From: Limimaricola litoreus
GTDB lineage: Bacteria > Pseudomonadota > Alphaproteobacteria > Rhodobacterales > Rhodobacteraceae
Length of the DNA stretch: 64,000 nucleotides
Direction of reading: 5' to 3'
NCBI RefSeq assembly: GCF_024159025.1
Contig: NZ_JAMYXC010000029.1
Span: forward strand, 1-64,000
Position 1 is the first letter of the stretch. Each line of letters begins with the position of its first letter. The notes beneath the pieces were generated by a model. The model searched no databases. It saw only the letters and a list, made by a program, of their open reading frames with translations, and was not told where the DNA came from. A program made the position numbers and the translations under genes. Shown in pieces: positions 1 through 8,455 of this stretch.

Positions 1-160
1 AGCCCTTGAGTTGTTTCTCGCGCAGGACGCGCTGGCTCCGGCGGCGCTTACCCACCTGATGTCGGACCGCGCCGCGCGGCGGCTCTGCGACCGGCTGGTG
101 GCCCTCGGCGCGCTGCGCGAGCTGACCGGGCGTGACAGTTTCCGCCTTTACGGGCTCTGA
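1..160 (+). CDS. DUF1403 family protein, C-terminal end only
   Basis: The reading frame open from base 2 ends in TGA at 158-160 and encodes the last 52 residues of a protein whose start lies before the window. The tail has the pattern LSDRAARRLCDRL-x-LGAxRELTGR-FRLYG (here with MSDRAARRL), which I recognise from the C-terminus of DUF1403 proteins. These are usually encoded directly before a ScpB-type gene on alphaproteobacterial plasmids and chromids. The next gene starts 2 bp after this stop, so the two are probably co-transcribed and translationally coupled. The family has no proven function; an accessory role with the SMC-type factor next door is inference. Confidence 0.75.
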   Translation, partial: ALELFLAQDALAPAALTHLMSDRAARRLCDRLVALGALRELTGRDSFRLYGL

Positions 161-162
161 CC

Positions 163-747
163 ATGGACATGATCGACCGCGAACTGGCCGAGCTGCCACC
201 CGAACTGCGCTGGCGTGAGTGGATGCGGCGGGTCGAGGCGGTGCTGTTCGCCTCCGCTCGGCCGGTGCCGCGCGCCGATTTGGGCCGGGTCGTGGGGCAG
301 GGGGCGGCACTCGACCTGCTGCTCGACGATCTCGCCGCGGAGCTGGCCGACCGGCCCTACGAGGTCGTGCGGATCGGCGAGAGCTGGATGCTGCGGACCC
401 GGCCCGCCTATGGGGCGGTGGTCCGCGCTGCCGCCGATGTGAGGGACCGGGAGTTCGACCTGTCGGAGCGCGATCTCGCGGTGCTCGCCGCCATCGCCTA
501 CCACCAGCCGATCACCCGCGATGGCCTGAGGGAGATTTTCGGACACGACATTTCCCGTGAGCTGATTGGCCGACTGGCGGCACGCGAGCTGATCGCGCCG
601 GGGCCGCGCGCGCCGCGGCGGGGTGCGCCCTATACCTACGTCACCACGCCGGGCTTCCTTGCAGCCTTCGGGCTTTCGGACCTGCGGGACTTGCCCGATG
701 TCGAAGCTCTGCGCGATGCGGGGCTGGCGGGGGGTAGGGTGGAATAA
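163..747 (+). CDS. scpB: ScpB-like segregation and condensation protein
   Basis: A 194-residue protein with the ScpB architecture of two winged-helix domains: the first runs over about residues 20-80 (EAVLFASARPVPRADL) and the second over about 100-165 (LAVLAAIAYHQPITRDGLREIFG, then TYVTTPGFLAAFGL). ScpB family members bind the kleisin ScpA and help SMC complexes compact DNA. This copy is the accessory, plasmid-linked type that follows DUF1403 rather than the core chromosomal scpAB pair; no ScpA or SMC gene is visible here. The ATG at 163 sits 2 bp after the upstream stop. Family assignment is firm, but a true condensin role for this paralogue is not proven. Confidence 0.8.
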   Translation: MDMIDRELAELPPELRWREWMRRVEAVLFASARPVPRADLGRVVGQGAALDLLLDDLAAELADRPYEVVRIGESWMLRTRPAYGAVVRAAADVRDREFDLSERDLAVLAAIAYHQPITRDGLREIFGHDISRELIGRLAARELIAPGPRAPRRGAPYTYVTTPGFLAAFGLSDLRDLPDVEALRDAGLAGGRVE

Positions 748-879
748 CGGCGGGATCGTCATCCGCCGAACCTCCTTTGTCACCCGCCAAAAGCTTCGCT
801 CGTTTTCTGTCTGTCTTATCGGCGGCCCCAAGCATAGCAGATATCGGTCAGCACATGCGGCGGCTCGAGTTGCTCCTCA

Positions 880-1947
880 TCATGCGTGATCGATCGGCAG
901 CCCTGGCCGGCCAGCCCCGCAGGCCGGGCAGCGTCGCTGAAAAATGTCCGAGCCGTTCGCCCCGTAACGCTCGCCGCAGCGCCGGCATCGAAGGATGTAG
1001 ACGAGCTGGTTGTGGTCGTTGCCGGGAAGGTCGGTCTTCCGCAGGACTTCCTGGTCGTTGCGATTGAGGAAGCCCGGCCGTGTCGTCCTGGCCGGTGCCA
1101 CTCCCTGCAGGGACGGCTTCCGCTTCGGCTTTGGCTTTGGCTTTTTGGCTGGCGGCCAAGTGGCTCCGAGGATCCACCCCTCAACCTGTCCCATCCGGGC
1201 GATTGGTTCGGGCTCAGGCGCTGCGAAGGCGCCTGCCAGATCACCGCTGCAATCGGCCTCCTGAAGCCATCGCGCGATGGCATAGGCGTCGTGCTGGTCG
1301 GGCGTGCGCGCGCTTCGCGGATAGTTCGCGCTCCAGAGCCGCGGATATGCCTCGACGACAACCGAGGCCCCCGGCGCTGGCATCCATCCATCGAACGGCC
1401 AGAAGTGGAGTTCTGGCTTCGCCCTGCGCAGCGCCCGAAGCCAGGGGATCCCGGAATGGGTGGATTTTGCCACCGAGCCCTGCACATCGAAATGAAACAC
1501 CGACTTCGCCGATCCGGTGGCCTCCTCGGTCAGACGGCGCCAGGTCCTTTCGCCCGTCCTGGCCGCCCCGTTCCCGACGTGGCCATACCGCACGAAGTCG
1601 ACATAGGTGTGCGGCTCGTCCGTCGGCCAATGCGCGCAGAAGTCGTCCAGGAAACTCGACCAGTCCGGTGCCAGGCGGTGGCGTTCGAAGTAGCGCATTG
1701 GGAAGGAGAAGGCGTGATCGATGCCGACGATGGTCGGCACACGGCCGTCCAACTCCTGCATCAGCCATGCCGCCAAGCCGCGCCGGGTCCAGTATTTCTT
1801 CGGCCCGGCCGGGGGCAGGACTTCTTGCGCTTCCTCGTCACTGAAGGACAGATAGACCCGCAATCCCTTGAGGCTCGCCTCGGCGGTCTCGGCCCCCGAA
1901 TAATCGATGCCAATCGTGCGGGCGAAACTGCGCGGCGTATCGGTCAC
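880..1947 (-). CDS. DUF429-like RNase H-fold protein with C-terminal zinc ribbon
   Basis: A 355-residue protein starting at a GTG whose GTGA overlaps the stop of the upstream gene by 4 bp. The open frame extends further upstream, but only antisense-like sequence lies there and the overlap argues for this start. Four acidic residues sit in motifs expected of the DUF429 RNase H-like fold: GIDYSG (D15), VGIDHAFSFP (D77), VVVEAYPRLW (E199) and DQHDAYAIA (D220). After a Pro/Lys-rich linker (about 265-285), the C-terminus carries a four-cysteine ribbon (C321, C324, C340, C343). It is probably a metal-dependent nuclease or nucleic-acid-binding protein. Tight coupling to the DUF3883 gene suggests a joint role, perhaps in defence; that role is inference. 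Confidence 0.7.
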   Translation of the reverse strand: MTDTPRSFARTIGIDYSGAETAEASLKGLRVYLSFSDEEAQEVLPPAGPKKYWTRRGLAAWLMQELDGRVPTIVGIDHAFSFPMRYFERHRLAPDWSSFLDDFCAHWPTDEPHTYVDFVRYGHVGNGAARTGERTWRRLTEEATGSAKSVFHFDVQGSVAKSTHSGIPWLRALRRAKPELHFWPFDGWMPAPGASVVVEAYPRLWSANYPRSARTPDQHDAYAIARWLQEADCSGDLAGAFAAPEPEPIARMGQVEGWILGATWPPAKKPKPKPKRKPSLQGVAPARTTRPGFLNRNDQEVLRKTDLPGNDHNQLVYILRCRRCGERYGANGSDIFQRRCPACGAGRPGLPIDHA

Positions 1948-2774
1948 TGGAAGCTCGCCCGAAAGCTCGTAGCGGTCAGCGAGACATGTGCGTCGAGAGG
2001 GGGCCGCAGCTCGAACGCCTTCGGCGCGCGCGCAAACTCGTAGAGCCGAAAAAGGTGCCAGTCGTCGCGGCGCTCCTGCGCCACCTTGAGCTCGTTGCGC
2101 GAAATGTGGAAGGGCGTGCGGTCCCACCCGTTGGTGGTCTTTACCTCGATGAGGCGCTCCCGGCCTTGGGGCGTGAAGCTGGCGATATCGTAGCCCACGC
2201 CATCGCCATCCTCCTGCGAGACCCAGCGAACTCGACGCGCCAGATCCTCGCGGCCGCTTTGCCGTAGGGCATGGATCTCATGGCGAAATACGCGCTCTTC
2301 GCCGGCATGGCCCAGGGCGCGGTTGCGCTCATCCCGGCCGGCCGCGTCGAAACGTCGTGCAATACGCTGCGTGTGCTCGAGATCTTCTGAGGGCAGTGCG
2401 TTGCGCAGGGTCGGTGCGACGCCAACTTGGAGCATGGCGGCCTCGGCTATCTGCGGGACGGCCTTGCCATGCAAAGTTGCTTCCCATTCCGGGTGCCGCG
2501 CGAGCCATCGGGCGGCGGCCTCTGCGAGCGACATCTGGACATTGAACCGGGGCAGGTAGCCCTTGATGATCGGCAGTCCGAGGCCGAGACAGGCCGCGGA
2601 CACATTGCACAGCTTGAACTCGATGGAGCCCCGGCTGCGCCCGATCTGCTGCTGCAAGGCCTTGTTCTGGGCCGCCTTGTTGTAGGGTCGTCCGGACAGC
2701 TCATCACTGAGCATTGCGAAGTAAGCCGCTACCACGGCGTCGTTCTCGGAGTCTGACCAATCGCTCGCGTTCAT
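1944..2774 (-). CDS. DUF3883 domain protein, PD-(D/E)XK nuclease-like
   Basis: A 276-residue protein. Residues 1-75 form a helical N-terminal region. The C-terminal half carries the DUF3883 signature: LGHAGEERV (around 154-162), GDGVGYD (D196) and LIEVKTT (E210, K212). The D-x13-E-x-K arrangement is the catalytic core of restriction-endonuclease-like folds, and the upstream glutamate pair (159/160) completes the usual set. DUF3883 domains are common in restriction and defence proteins. The gene overlaps the downstream RNase H-like gene by 4 bp (GTGA), so the pair is an operon. No methyltransferase or helicase partner lies beside it, so a classical restriction system is not supported. Confidence 0.72.
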   Translation of the reverse strand: MNASDWSDSENDAVVAAYFAMLSDELSGRPYNKAAQNKALQQQIGRSRGSIEFKLCNVSAACLGLGLPIIKGYLPRFNVQMSLAEAAARWLARHPEWEATLHGKAVPQIAEAAMLQVGVAPTLRNALPSEDLEHTQRIARRFDAAGRDERNRALGHAGEERVFRHEIHALRQSGREDLARRVRWVSQEDGDGVGYDIASFTPQGRERLIEVKTTNGWDRTPFHISRNELKVAQERRDDWHLFRLYEFARAPKAFELRPPLDAHVSLTATSFRASFQ

Positions 2775-3100
2775 GCTGTCACGCTACGGTGGGGCGGGTT
2801 GGGTGTCATCAAGGTTCGGCGCATCAAAGGGCCCCACGGGTATTGAGCCGATCAAACGGCGCTCCCTGAGATCCTGTAGCGAACGGCCCTAAGCTGACCT
2901 TCATGCCTTGCGTAGCGAAGGTCCGCTTCGAGCTCAGATTGACCGATGCTGCGCAAGGCATGAATATCTGCTTAAATCCTTGAATTGGTTACTATCGTGC
3001 CAGGCTCGGACAGAGCCTCGCAAAGGGTTTGTGGCAAAGAAAGCACCCCACAGCCCCAACGTCAGGTGACCTGAGAAAGAACGATCCATTTGCCGAGACG
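2775..3100. repeat. Intergenic region with a 13-bp perfect inverted repeat (2900-2964)
   Basis: No gene is seen in this 326-base stretch. It contains a perfect 13-bp inverted repeat, TTCATGCCTTGCG at 2900-2912 and its complement at 2952-2964, with a 39-base loop that includes a smaller CGAAG/CTTCG hairpin. Read on the minus strand, the core (CAGCATCGGTCA, then GCTCGAAGCGGAC) matches intergenic sequences near 8.24 kb and 38.71 kb. It belongs to a small dispersed repeat family; see the findings. Confidence 0.6.
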
Positions 3101-3940
3101 TCAGTGGCGCAGATGATCGGAGATAATTTTTGCCATCCTTCGATGTTGCACTGGTGGAAGCTCATGTCCGACACCGGGCAGGACGACAAGCTCCGCGCCT
3201 TCGATGCCGTCGACAATGGCTTGGCCGTTTGCGACGGGAAGAATGGGGTCCTCTTCACCGTGGAGGACCAGCACAGGCACCGAGATGTCACGGAATCTGC
3301 CCGTCCAATCCCGGCGAACATCAAGGGTGGCATGATTGAACATGCTCGCCGGGCTGTCGGTGCGCTCAAGGATTTGAGCGATCCGCGCTCGCATGGCTGT
3401 CTCATCGAAGGGCTCTCCTGACCCGGCACTGAGACGATCGCTCGTCAGCAGGAAGTCGGTGACGGCCTCCCGGTCCACCCAATTCAGATGCTCGAGATCT
3501 GCGAAGTGCTGGAGAAATGCCTGCGAGATATGCGGCAGCGGTGGTCCTTCCCAACCGAGAGGCTCGGAGCCGACGAGCGAGAGAGACCGAACGCGATCTG
3601 GGTGTTCAAGCGCCAGCATCTGCGCCAAATAGCCGCCGAGCGACATGCCCAGAACATGTGCCCGCTCCAGCTGATAGCCATCCAGAATACCGATGACATC
3701 CTCGGCCAGATCTTCGACCGCATAGCGCGCCGCGCCCGGCGGAACGGTCGTGGACTGCCCCGTGTCGCGGTGATCGAAGCGGATCACGTAGAGGCCTTGC
3801 TCCGCGAGGGCATGACAGAACGCATCCGGCCAACTTAGCATCGAGGCGGTCGCCCCCATGATCAGAACCAAGGCTGGGTCGGCCGGCAATCCGAATGCCT
3901 GGGTAGCGATGTGAACGTCCCGGGTCTCTACAATTCGCAT
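3101..3940 (-). CDS. Alpha/beta hydrolase
   Basis: A 279-residue alpha/beta-hydrolase fold enzyme, start chosen at MRIVETRDV (3940) although the frame opens 14 codons earlier. Catalytic features are visible: the nucleophile elbow GMSLGG (Ser), an acid in HGEEDPILPV and the histidine in GVGHELPP. DHRDTGQS is the strand/loop typical of esterases and epoxide hydrolase relatives. No signal peptide is seen, so it is probably cytoplasmic. It lies just downstream of, and on the same strand as, a TetR-family gene, with a perfect inverted repeat between them, so TetR control is likely. The substrate cannot be told from sequence. Confidence 0.85.
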   Translation of the reverse strand: MRIVETRDVHIATQAFGLPADPALVLIMGATASMLSWPDAFCHALAEQGLYVIRFDHRDTGQSTTVPPGAARYAVEDLAEDVIGILDGYQLERAHVLGMSLGGYLAQMLALEHPDRVRSLSLVGSEPLGWEGPPLPHISQAFLQHFADLEHLNWVDREAVTDFLLTSDRLSAGSGEPFDETAMRARIAQILERTDSPASMFNHATLDVRRDWTGRFRDISVPVLVLHGEEDPILPVANGQAIVDGIEGAELVVLPGVGHELPPVQHRRMAKIISDHLRH

Positions 3941-4037
3941 ATCGCGGGTTTCCCATCCTGACCAACCGCGAGGTGAGGACACGCGGTCAGAGCGCAGATA
4001 CCGCTAAGAAGCACACGTCGTCTCAACACAACCCCAT

Positions 4038-4061
4038 AAATAACCTACATGTTGGTTATTT
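4038..4061 (-). promoter_or_regulatory. Perfect inverted repeat, likely operator before the hydrolase
   Basis: AAATAACC (4038-4045), an 8-base spacer, then GGTTATTT (4054-4061). The arms are AT-rich and perfect, unlike the GC-rich surroundings. The repeat straddles the end of the TetR gene and lies about 100 bp upstream of the hydrolase start. An operator for the TetR protein is the simplest reading; the lack of a T-run and the AT-rich stem make a terminator less likely. Confidence 0.5.
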
Positions 4062-4634
4062 AATTCCTTGTGTTAGAGTCAAGCGTTCGTCGATCAGATC
4101 GAAGGCGAAACGGAGTTTCCGGAGCACGAAATCCGATAATTCCAGAGACCCGTCACTGACAACCCACTGCATGGTCGCACCGGCAATCACCCCGTGCAAA
4201 TGTTCGGCGGCTTCGCGACGGTCCGGCCCGTCCGAAAGCCGCGCTTCGATCGCATCCTGCACGATCCTGTAGCGTTCCTGCGCATGGTGTCTCATCACCG
4301 GATCTCGAGCTTCCAGTGCTGCGATCTGGACCCGCGCCGAAAACCCGTCACCCGCTCCCATGCTTTCCACGATCTCTTCGAGGAATCTCCACAGGCCAGT
4401 CCGACCTCGCTCAATCGGGAAGGTATCGATCCAAGCCCGCGTCGCCTTGGCTTCGAACGCGGCCATGTGATGAAGGATCGCCTCCCGATCACCGAAGCGT
4501 TGTATCAGCGTCGCACGTGACAAGCCGACAGAGCGCGCCAGATCGGACAATGTGAAGCTTAGTCCTTCAGTTCCGAGCAACTTGAGAGACGCGGTAAGGA
4601 CATCTTCATCGGAAACGGTCTTGGGGCGTGGCAA
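4056..4634 (-). CDS. TetR/AcrR family transcriptional regulator
   Basis: A 192-residue protein with an N-terminal TetR helix-turn-helix (about residues 8-50: LSDLARSVGLSRATLIQRFG) followed by an all-helical ligand domain (about 60-190). TetR proteins are dimeric repressors released by small ligands. It is transcribed in the same direction as the hydrolase gene immediately downstream, and the inverted repeat at 4038-4061 is a candidate binding site. The helix-turn-helix ends RFGDREAI, slightly unlike the common YHFxxKEXL but within family range. The ligand is unknown. Confidence 0.88.
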   Translation of the reverse strand: MPRPKTVSDEDVLTASLKLLGTEGLSFTLSDLARSVGLSRATLIQRFGDREAILHHMAAFEAKATRAWIDTFPIERGRTGLWRFLEEIVESMGAGDGFSARVQIAALEARDPVMRHHAQERYRIVQDAIEARLSDGPDRREAAEHLHGVIAGATMQWVVSDGSLELSDFVLRKLRFAFDLIDERLTLTQGIK

Positions 4635-4906
4635 GGGATCAGGCTCGAAAATTATTCATGAATGAAAGCATATATCTTCGGCGGCTGGTCGAACACTCCG
4701 AATGAGACGAGCAACCAGGGTGGCGCGTGTTTCGATCTTGCCAAACCTTTGGCGACAAGGACCGTCCTCGGTCCGAACAGCGATCATTGGTTCAAAATCG
4801 GCGAATCTCGGCTTCCTCCGCACAGCTGGCTTTCAGTGCCCGCGCAGCGAATGACTACCGCGAGCCCGAAGTCGCTTCGACAGCCTCGTTATGGAAAGCT
4901 CCCGGC

Positions 4907-5245
4907 ATGGCATTACTCAAGATCTTCGCTCAATTGAATTGCCGCGACACCAAGTCGAGTGCTGATTGGTATCAGAAGCTCTTTGGTCGACGCAGCGACG
5001 TCGATCCCATGGACGGCCTCAAGGAATGGCATCATGGACCAGACGCAGGTTTTCAACTCGTTTCCAACTCCGATCAGGCAGGTCACGGTTCGATGACGCT
5101 GATCGTGAGCGACCTTGCAAGCGAGCACGAGCGGCTGGTGAAGGCTGGTTTGTCGGTGGGTGAGATTGTTGTTGGGGATTTCGCGTCATTTGCACAGCTT
5201 AAAGACCCAGACGGAAATACGGTGGTGCTGGCAGAGCCGAAGTAG
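4907..5245 (+). CDS. VOC (glyoxalase/bleomycin-resistance) family protein
   Basis: A 112-residue protein of the vicinal-oxygen-chelate superfamily, start taken at MALLKIFAQLN (4907) because family members begin there; the longer frame adds low-quality sequence. It shows two beta-alpha-beta-beta-beta modules: LNCRDTKSSADWYQKLFG near the N-terminus and LIVSDLASEHERLVKAG around 65-80, ending in FAQLKDPDGNTVVLAEP, the typical VOC C-terminal strand. Such proteins are metal-dependent isomerases, dioxygenases or drug-binding proteins. The substrate is unknown. It stands alone, divergent from the TetR gene across about 270 bp. Confidence 0.8.
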   Translation: MALLKIFAQLNCRDTKSSADWYQKLFGRRSDVDPMDGLKEWHHGPDAGFQLVSNSDQAGHGSMTLIVSDLASEHERLVKAGLSVGEIVVGDFASFAQLKDPDGNTVVLAEPK

Positions 5246-5342
5246 TTGCTGTGAACATCGGCTTCATCCCGTTTAGCAGACCACGATGTGATGTGCAGTG
5301 AATGTCTGGGTCGAGCCCACAGTGATGGATGCTCCACGCCAG

Positions 5343-5801
5343 TTAGATAATCCTTCGCTCCAGTTCAGCAGGATCAAGGACGTCGACATGCCAAAACGCG
5401 CACGCCTCGGCTGGTAGCTTCGCCAGCATGCGATCAAAGTCTCTTCCATTCGTGCATCGCCGCACGGCCCATGCAGTCGCCTCTATTGCATTGTCTGGCG
5501 TCAGGTTGTGGTTCACTCGCACTTTCTTCACCTCAGCTACGAGGGTTTCTCGATCGCGAAATGTCGCTGGAGGATGCGTAACATCCCAGTTTTCAACAAA
5601 AATGGCACGGAGAACACAGGGCAAAACGCTTGCGAACTCCAGCCCCTGTTGAGCAGTCAAACGACGGCGGAACACTTGGAATACCGCGTCTACAGCAGTG
5701 TAGGCCATGTTATCTGACTCAATGGACATGCGCTCTTTGGCATCGTCGAGGAAAGCCCGCCATTCCTTGGTGGCGTGCCGATATGTCCACGGCATTGGCA
5801 T
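5343..5801 (-). CDS. DUF2267 domain-containing protein
   Basis: A 152-residue helical protein. The central motif VFRRRLTAQQGLEFASVLPCVLRAIFVENWD matches the DUF2267 pattern in which two four-helix repeats surround a conserved LP-x-LR-x-I/V and a Trp. DUF2267 proteins are small, cytoplasmic and of unknown function; several are stress-associated. The gene has no operon partner. The call rests on motif recall only. Confidence 0.7.
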   Translation of the reverse strand: MPMPWTYRHATKEWRAFLDDAKERMSIESDNMAYTAVDAVFQVFRRRLTAQQGLEFASVLPCVLRAIFVENWDVTHPPATFRDRETLVAEVKKVRVNHNLTPDNAIEATAWAVRRCTNGRDFDRMLAKLPAEACAFWHVDVLDPAELERRII

Positions 5802-6211
5802 TTATCGCTGTTTCCTTGATTGTATCATCATCTGCAAGCTTAGTTGTCGTGGAACGCTTGTCGAGGCAGTCGACCTCAGCTTCGTCCGCTCAGTGGACCT
5901 CAGTAGAGCACAGCTAAGATCTTCAATCCGCTCTTCCCTACCTCGTTCGCCGGGCCCATCGCCGACATTCGCAGGCTGCGCCATGCCGGGACGCAGATTA
6001 GCCGAAGTGGCCGGTGGCTGGGCTGTGCAGCAACGCCTCCTGCCTCCCAGTCGGCTATGTAGACCTCGCCGTCCGCTGCATCTGCACAGTTTCCGCCGCG
6101 CCTGCGAGAACCTCTCAAGGGAAGGGCGGAGAGCGACCATTCGCGTCGCTTATCACAGGGGACCGCTCCGCGGACCTTCCTGCCATTCAGAGGATGACAT
6201 CGAGGCGCATC
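5802..6211. other. About 410 bp without a recognisable gene
   Basis: Both strands were read. Short open frames exist (for example minus strand 5802-6140) but are Arg/Pro-rich, lack family resemblance and have no convincing ribosome binding site. The stretch probably holds the DUF2267 promoter at its left edge and decayed or junction sequence elsewhere. Confidence 0.4.
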
Positions 6212-7090
6212 CTACCGGGCGTTTCTGGATACTTGTCCGCCCGCCCCAAAAGCTCTTCGGATCGCGGTTCTCATGGCGTGGATTGGTGGCGTCATGTCGT
6301 CAGGACGCGACCCTAACACCAAGTGAGAAACCGGCATGTCGCAAAATCCATCCTCTGGTTCAAGCTTCCGCAGATCCTCGGTCATGCTGGACGTGCCCAG
6401 CAATCCGATAGCGATGCCAGCTTCGATCGCTGCGGCGACACCCGCAACGCTTTGACTGGAATAGACGATGCGAAAGGGGCGCCCCATCGAACCCAAGGCG
6501 CCCAAAGCCGCATCACGCCACCAGCAATCCCGGTCGAAGAGCGCGATGGGCAGTGGATCGTGGAGCAGGAGATCGTGATGATGCGACATCATCCAGCAAG
6601 TCCGTTCCTCCTGTAGAACATCTGCTCCCGGTTCGGGATGCGCCACCTCGAAAATCGCGATGTCCAGGGCACCTGATGCAAGCGCATCGGGAAACCCCGC
6701 GCTGAGGGCGCAGGTGACATCCAGATCGACCAGCGGATGGGATTGCGCGAACTCAGCTACGATCCGGGACAGCCGGTCTTTCGTCTGGTCGTCGGGAATG
6801 CCAAGGCGCAACTTGCCATGCAGGTCGTCCGAAGTCAGCTCGCGTAACGTCGCATCCAGCTTTCGGGTCACATCCCGCGCGACCGGTAGCAGACGCTCGC
6901 CCGCATCCGTCAGCACGACTCCGCGACCATGCCGGTCGAAGACAGATCGACCTACGATGTCCTCGAGTTTTCGGATCTGAAGGCTAACAGCAGATTGCGA
7001 CCGATAGACCCGGGCAGCCCCCTCCGTCACGCTGCCCGCCTCGGCAACAGCCAGAAAGGTCCGCAACAGGTCGCTGCTCAAGTGATCCAT
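6212..7090 (-). CDS. LysR-family transcriptional regulator
   Basis: A 292-residue protein with the LysR N-terminal winged helix-turn-helix (residues 5-62: LRTFLAVAEAGSVTEGAARVYRSQSAVSLQIRKLE, with the signature wing around 45-62) and a type 2 periplasmic-binding-like effector domain (about 90-285). It is transcribed away from a predicted permease gene, 88 bp apart, the classic arrangement in which a LysR protein activates its divergent neighbour and represses itself. The effector is unknown. Confidence 0.9.
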   Translation of the reverse strand: MDHLSSDLLRTFLAVAEAGSVTEGAARVYRSQSAVSLQIRKLEDIVGRSVFDRHGRGVVLTDAGERLLPVARDVTRKLDATLRELTSDDLHGKLRLGIPDDQTKDRLSRIVAEFAQSHPLVDLDVTCALSAGFPDALASGALDIAIFEVAHPEPGADVLQEERTCWMMSHHHDLLLHDPLPIALFDRDCWWRDAALGALGSMGRPFRIVYSSQSVAGVAAAIEAGIAIGLLGTSSMTEDLRKLEPEDGFCDMPVSHLVLGSRPDDMTPPIHAMRTAIRRAFGAGGQVSRNAR

Positions 7091-7178
7091 TCGAGAACCT
7101 CATGCCTGATAGCCAAACAACTCGTTTCACATATACCCAAGCGAACCCCAAGCTCGAGGCATCGATCCGGGGAGATGC
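7091..7178. promoter_or_regulatory. Divergent promoter region between LysR and permease genes
   Basis: An 88-bp gap separates the LysR and permease starts and must carry both promoters. A GGGGAG ribosome binding site precedes the permease ATG at 7179. I could not identify a clear T-N11-A palindrome with confidence. Confidence 0.45.
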
Positions 7179-8204
7179 ATGGTGTTCGACCAAAGTCAGA
7201 ATGAAACGCGCTCGGTATCCAGACAGGCCTTGGTCTTGGGGTGTCTGATCGTGATCGCTATGGGCTCAGTGATATGGCCCGGTCAAGCATGGGCCATGGC
7301 CCGATTTGTAGTCTTCGGCCTCGTCTCCGTCGCGCCGCTTGTCGTTCCCGGTATCGTTCTGGCCGCATGGATCATGGCCAGTGGGGCGGATGCCCATATC
7401 GTCAGGGCTTTCGAAGGACAGGTGGCCTATTCGATTATCGCAGCGGCCGCAGTCGGGGCGATCACACCGGTCTGCGGTATTACGGTCCTGCCGTTGATGG
7501 CTGGATTGCTGGCAGCGGGGATTCCACTGGCGCCCATCATGGCCTTTTGGCTGTCGTCCCCGATCACCGATCCGGCGATGTTGGCGGCGACGGCCGCAAC
7601 CCTCGGGTTCGGGTTCGCGGCAGGCAAGACGGTTGCGGCCTTTGGCCTCGGCCTTTGGGGCGGATCGGTCACGTCGATCTTCGCAAGACAAGACTGGGCG
7701 ACTGCTCCCCTGCGCCGCAATCGCATCGTCGGCAGGCTGTCGCAGAAGACTTGCGGAGCGCCGTTGCCGTTCGAAGCACAGGTTTGGACCGACCCCGGGC
7801 GGCGGGAGGTCTTCCGGCAGAACTTCGTCTCCACGACGCGGCTGATCCTCATTTGCCTGATCCCCGCTTTCGCGGCGGAATACGCTTTGAACGCAACCCT
7901 GAAACCAGAAGCCTTGTCGGCCTATGTTGGTGATGATGTGTGGTGGGCCATTCCGTTCGCGGTCTTTGTCGGCGCACCCGCCTATCTCGACGGATACGCG
8001 GCGCTGCCCCTGACGCGCAGTCTGATGGATCACGGCATGTCGCCGGGAGCTGCCATGGCCTTTCTCGTCTCGGGAGGCGTGGTCAGCATCTGGGGCGCAA
8101 TGGCGATCTTCCCCGTGCTCAGGCTGAAGCCGTTCCTCCTGTATCTCGCGCTGGCTATCTCGGGATCGCTGATCGCAGGCTACCTCTTCGACTCGATCGT
8201 ATGA
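7179..8204 (+). CDS. Predicted permease, YraQ/UPF0718 (DUF318) family
   Basis: A 341-residue integral membrane protein with about eight to nine hydrophobic segments. Two inverted halves carry the family signature: TPVCGITVLPLMAGLLAAGIPLAPIMAFWLSSPITDPAM in the first half and GAPAYLDGYAALPLTRSLMDHGMSPGAAMAFLVSGG in the second, with a charged cytoplasmic loop of about 50 residues between them. Family members are predicted permeases, some linked to metal, arsenical or thiol export. Expression is probably governed by the divergent LysR gene. The substrate is not deducible. A GGGGAG site supports the ATG at 7179. Confidence 0.82.
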   Translation: MVFDQSQNETRSVSRQALVLGCLIVIAMGSVIWPGQAWAMARFVVFGLVSVAPLVVPGIVLAAWIMASGADAHIVRAFEGQVAYSIIAAAAVGAITPVCGITVLPLMAGLLAAGIPLAPIMAFWLSSPITDPAMLAATAATLGFGFAAGKTVAAFGLGLWGGSVTSIFARQDWATAPLRRNRIVGRLSQKTCGAPLPFEAQVWTDPGRREVFRQNFVSTTRLILICLIPAFAAEYALNATLKPEALSAYVGDDVWWAIPFAVFVGAPAYLDGYAALPLTRSLMDHGMSPGAAMAFLVSGGVVSIWGAMAIFPVLRLKPFLLYLALAISGSLIAGYLFDSIV

Positions 8205-8229
8205 TTTCTACGGAAATAGCCAAGTTTGT

Positions 8230-8325
8230 GATGTGGGCGCAGCAATCAACAGGATGGGCTCGAAGCGGATATTGCGGCCGCGCCTTGGTATCGTTGTGAC
8301 CTGCACCCCGAAGTGCGAAGGCCCG
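8230..8325 (+). repeat. Copy of a dispersed intergenic repeat
   Basis: Within the 250-bp gap after the permease gene, the sequence from GCGCAGCAATCA through GGGCTCGAAGCGGATATTGC to CCTTGGTATCGTT and CGAAGTGC aligns over about 80 bases, without long gaps, to 38.71-38.79 kb, and in part to the minus strand of 2.90-2.96 kb. The conserved core is GGGCTCGA-n-GCGGA. Confidence 0.55.
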
Positions 8326-8455
8326 TCGAGTAAAGGCTCCCGAAAAAGATATGGGGGGCATGCATGTTTGATGTCAGCTTCGTAGGTAACTCGAAATTGC
8401 CATTGTCGGCATGTGGATTACGTCGCTTCAGATCTCGGTGTTCCAGGAAGCAGAT

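Noticed and set aside
886-2043. 385-codon plus-strand frame opposite the DUF429-like gene
   Set aside because: Pro/Arg-rich shadow without recognised domain.
2900-2964. attC site of an integron cassette
   Set aside because: Long inverted repeat but no RYYYAAC/GTTRRRY core sites and no integron integrase nearby.
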